Both the position numbers and the translations under genes were made by a program. From Maricaulaceae bacterium EIL42A08 (GTDB lineage: Bacteria; Pseudomonadota; Alphaproteobacteria; Caulobacterales; Maricaulaceae), in contig JAMZNZ010000001.1 of the NCBI GenBank assembly GCA_024178355.1, forward strand, positions 248,001 to 312,000: a stretch of DNA of 64,000 nt, written 5' to 3'. Under the pieces are notes generated by a model, which was given only the letters and a program-made list of their open reading frames with translations, ran no database searches and was not told the origin of the DNA. Shown piece by piece: positions 61,677 through 64,000 of the stretch (the first letter of the stretch is position 1; each line of letters starts with the position of its first letter).

Positions 61677-62503
61677 AGCTTGCCCGCCAGCGGCCAGCCG
61701 TGATTGACCGGGCCGTGGCCGTCGCCAAAGCCCGGGGCGCGCTGGATCGCTTCGTGCAGATAGTCACCGGCCTCTTCCGCGGCGCGGTCCATGGGCAAGC
61801 CCTGCGCCAGCAATGCAGCAATGGCGCTGGCCAGCGTGCAGCCGGTGCCATGGGTCTGGCGGGTGCGGATGCGCGGACGGGTGAACAGGCGCACGCCGTT
61901 ACGGGTGGCGAGCACATCAATGATGATGTCGCCGTCCATGTGGCCGCCCTTTACCAGCGCGGCTCGCGCGCCCATCTCCAGCAGCATTTCAGCCGCCGCC
62001 TGCTGGCTTTCCATATCTTCGATTGTGCCGCCGGTCAGCGCTTCGGCTTCTGGCACATTCGGCGTGATCAGGGTGGCGCGGGGCAGAAGCCTGTCGCGCA
62101 CTGCCTCAACTGCCGCCTCATCAATCAGGCGGTCACCGGAGGTGGCCACCATCACCGGATCGACCACCAGCGGAATGATGGGGTCACCATGCTCATCAAG
62201 AGCCTTGATGACGGTCTCGATCACGTCAGCGGTAGCGAGCATGCCGGTCTTGATGGCGTCCGCGCCGACATCGGTGAGCACGGCCTCGATCTGGCCGGCG
62301 ATAATGTCGGTCGGCACCGGATGAACCGCGCTAACGCCTTTTGTGTTCTGCACCGTGATCGCGGTGATTGCCGTGGCCGCATAGCCGCCCAGCGCGGTGA
62401 CTGCCTTGATATCGGCCTGAATGCCGGCCCCGCCGGAGCTGTCCGAGCCAGCGATGGACAGGACACGGCCCTGGGGCTGGAGGTCGTCGGTGGTTTCGGT
62501 CAT
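61673..62503 (-). CDS. thiD: Hydroxymethylpyrimidine/phosphomethylpyrimidine kinase ThiD
   Basis: The 276-residue protein starts at ATG 62503, overlapping the lysoplasmalogenase stop. It has VLSIAGSDSSGGAGIQADIK, GGYAATAITAITVQNTKGVS, VVDPVMVATSGDRLIDEAAV, ITPNVPEAEALTGG, LVKGGHMDGD and the anion-hole GTGCTLASAIAALLAQG. It phosphorylates HMP and HMP-P made by the ThiC step (thiC at 55713), giving HMP-PP for thiamine. No TPP riboswitch is found in front of it here. Confidence 0.95.
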   Translation of the reverse strand: MTETTDDLQPQGRVLSIAGSDSSGGAGIQADIKAVTALGGYAATAITAITVQNTKGVSAVHPVPTDIIAGQIEAVLTDVGADAIKTGMLATADVIETVIKALDEHGDPIIPLVVDPVMVATSGDRLIDEAAVEAVRDRLLPRATLITPNVPEAEALTGGTIEDMESQQAAAEMLLEMGARAALVKGGHMDGDIIIDVLATRNGVRLFTRPRIRTRQTHGTGCTLASAIAALLAQGLPMDRAAEEAGDYLHEAIQRAPGFGDGHGPVNHGWPLAGKL

Positions 62504-63237
62504 GGCGTCTGGCTTTCTGTGGCTGCGGCCTCTTCGCGCTTGTGGCGGACAACGCCTAGCGCCAGGCAGGTTTGCGCCACGAAATAGGTGATCCAGATCA
62601 CCGCGCCAACCAGGTCTATGCGCCCCCAGCTGACAGTGAGCTCGCGAAACCAGCCCGCCGCAATCAGGCTGTCTGACAGCACAAAGAGTAACGCTCCAAC
62701 GGCGAGAAGCCGCGGGCCGTGCACAAAGCCCGACAGGATCGCCATGGTCAGGATGATCACCAGATATGCGCTCACCGGCGCGCGCATCGCGCCCATACCG
62801 GGACTGAGCCACCCGTACATGGCCATACCAAAAGCGCCGAGCGCCACGGCAAGAACCAGACCGTCACGTTTAAACCCGGACTTTAAAATCATCAGCGCAA
62901 AGATGACGATGTAGACGATGTGAGCCCCGGCAAAGAAGCCGATCCCGGCCTCGCGAGCCGGCGGGCTGATCCCCAGCGCATAGTCGCCCGCCGCAGACAG
63001 AAGCAGCGCCAGCGTCAAAAGCGGGGCCTTTGAAAACCCGGCATAGCTGGCCAGCAGAACCACCGACAGCGCCTTGACCACAGCCATACCGGTCGTGCTG
63101 CCCAGGATGATAGCCAGCAGCAGATAGGCAAATCCTGTTATCCCGGCGACCCACAGATAAACGGGGGCTGCCCACTCCGGGACAAGCGGCTCGGTGTTGT
63201 CGTAGCGGCTGGGTTCAGTCATGGCAGTTGCACGCAA
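62500..63237 (-). CDS. YhhN-family lysoplasmalogenase-like membrane protein
   Basis: The 245-residue protein has eight hydrophobic helices in TMEM86/YhhN style: VLLASYAGFSKAPLLTLALL, LLSAAGDYALGISPPAREAG, FFAGAHIVYIVIFALMILKS and LFVLSDSLIAAGWFRELT with the conserved Asp residues. YhhN homologues hydrolyse lysoplasmalogens in animals; in bacteria the role is not settled. It overlaps thiD (ATGA). ATG 63237 or 63222 may be the start. Confidence 0.85.
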   Translation of the reverse strand: MRATAMTEPSRYDNTEPLVPEWAAPVYLWVAGITGFAYLLLAIILGSTTGMAVVKALSVVLLASYAGFSKAPLLTLALLLSAAGDYALGISPPAREAGIGFFAGAHIVYIVIFALMILKSGFKRDGLVLAVALGAFGMAMYGWLSPGMGAMRAPVSAYLVIILTMAILSGFVHGPRLLAVGALLFVLSDSLIAAGWFRELTVSWGRIDLVGAVIWITYFVAQTCLALGVVRHKREEAAATESQTP

Positions 63238-63330
63238 ATGGCTATCGTTAATGCGGTTTAAAGGCTATGCGCCCCACACAACAACCCCTCATCCATTGCC
63301 GCAAGCATCGCCAGACATAGAACCTTGTCC

Positions 63331-64000
63331 ATGAAATACGTCATTGCTCCGCTTATTGCCCTCCTGCTCGCCGCGATTACGCCTGCGTCTGCCTTGGCTG
63401 AGGAGGAGGCGCTGCCAGAACCATTACAGGCGCTGCTTGCCGCTGCGGCTGCAGATCCGGACCCGGCGCGCTTTACCGCGGCGGTGGAGCTGATGGCCCT
63501 CACACAAAGCGCCGAGGCCATCGCGGCGGGCGCAGCCCTGGTCTCCGACGCTCACGCCAGCACGGCTCGCGACACGCTGGGCATGGAGCCTGTGATGATG
63601 GCCGAGGCATCCTCGACAGAGCCTGCGCCTGAAGCAGAACCGCAGCCGATCTGGAAAGCGCTACCTGCGCAGGCAATCTCGACACTGGCCAATGGCGAGT
63701 CTGACTTGTGGACAGGTCAGGTTCGCGCCGGTTTTCGTCAGGACAGCGGCAACTCGGACCGTGTTGACTACACGCTCGCGCTCAGCGTTGAGCGAGACCT
63801 CGCCGTCTGGGGCTTCGAAGCTGGCGTGAACTACGCCTACGCAGAATCTGATGGCGCGGTGGGTGCCGATGCCCTCATCGCCAACGCCCAGCTGGACCGC
63901 GAAACCGGCGATCGCTGGTCGGTCTTCATCGGTGGCCAGTATGAGCAGGATAACCTGTCAGGCTTTGACTATACCGGCGTGCTGGATCTGGGTCTGGCCT
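63331..64000 (+). CDS. DUF481 (YdiY-like) outer-membrane protein, N-terminal part
   Basis: Open from ATG 63331 to the window end (223 residues seen). It has a signal peptide (APLIALLLAAITPASALA), an Ala/Glu-rich helical segment (PLQALLAAAAADPDPARFTA to about residue 105), then DLWTGQVRAGFRQDSGNSDR and alternating strands (YTLALSVERDLAVWGFEAGV, SVFIGGQYEQDNLSGFDY), matching the DUF481 family of salt-induced outer-membrane barrels (YdiY). The gene continues past the window. Confidence 0.8.
   Translation, partial: MKYVIAPLIALLLAAITPASALAEEEALPEPLQALLAAAAADPDPARFTAAVELMALTQSAEAIAAGAALVSDAHASTARDTLGMEPVMMAEASSTEPAPEAEPQPIWKALPAQAISTLANGESDLWTGQVRAGFRQDSGNSDRVDYTLALSVERDLAVWGFEAGVNYAYAESDGAVGADALIANAQLDRETGDRWSVFIGGQYEQDNLSGFDYTGVLDLGLA

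Overview
The window reads as a chromosomal segment of a marine-type alphaproteobacterium, most likely of the Maricaulales/Hyphomonadaceae group (relatives of Maricaulis, Oceanicaulis, Glycocaulis). This is inferred from the CtrA-pathway phosphotransferase gene chpT beside a chemotaxis cluster, an alphaproteobacterial RpoH, Caulobacter-type TonB-dependent receptors, Tad pilus genes and the style of the intergenic repeats. No species can be named from sequence alone.

Layout. 1-1412: end of a CarD-family regulator gene and rpoH. 1411-7427: a minus-strand metal (probably copper) uptake and handling locus: a His-rich protein, a TonB receptor, a PCuAC chaperone, a His-rich lipoprotein, an outer-membrane barrel, an HMA-domain protein, a MerT-like membrane protein and a decayed nuclease-like lipoprotein. 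7567-11646: a TonB receptor divergent from a beta-propeller phytase lipoprotein. 11643-14954: a PilJ-like sensor fragment and three Tad (TadG/TadE) genes. 15014-15090: tRNA-Arg(CCU).

15074-28551 is an integrated genomic island. It is bounded by an 18-bp direct repeat of the tRNA 3' end, with a tyrosine integrase at the far end and candidate arm-type repeats at both ends. Its main cargo is a tightly overlapping operon at 15490-20810: a multi-TM coiled-coil protein, a vWA-like anchored protein, a MotA/ZorA-like protein with a long coiled-coil tail, a MotB/ZorB-like single-TM protein, a small basic protein, and an exported thermonuclease with an Excalibur motif. I consider this the best candidate for an undescribed system, possibly an envelope-based, Zorya-like defence module with a periplasmic nuclease. 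The rest of the island holds a YadA-anchored surface protein, several zinc-finger proteins, a serine recombinase, a PD-(D/E)XK-type nuclease and two structured non-coding stretches.

28636-44071 is core chromosome: a repeat-rich periplasmic protein, an alpha/beta hydrolase, a YgjP-type metallopeptidase coupled to an aspartic protease, an aminotransferase, clpB with a candidate heat-shock promoter, a soluble PAS-MCP sensor, a DEAD-box helicase and an M23 peptidase. 44123-50395: chpT followed by cheA-cheW-cheY-cheB-cheR. 50500-53749: small proteins, an esterase and an HNH endonuclease, with REP-like repeats between them. 54080-55639: a stand-alone reverse transcriptase of the defence-associated kind. 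55713-57587: thiC under a TPP riboswitch. 57933-64000: MmcQ-like protein, serC, a class V aminotransferase, an EamA transporter, thiD, a YhhN lysoplasmalogenase and the start of a DUF481 outer-membrane protein.

The genes form several functional groups: stress response (rpoH, clpB), metal and phytate scavenging through TonB receptors, surface attachment (Tad), chemotaxis and cell-cycle signalling, thiamine synthesis, and two separate candidate anti-phage loci.
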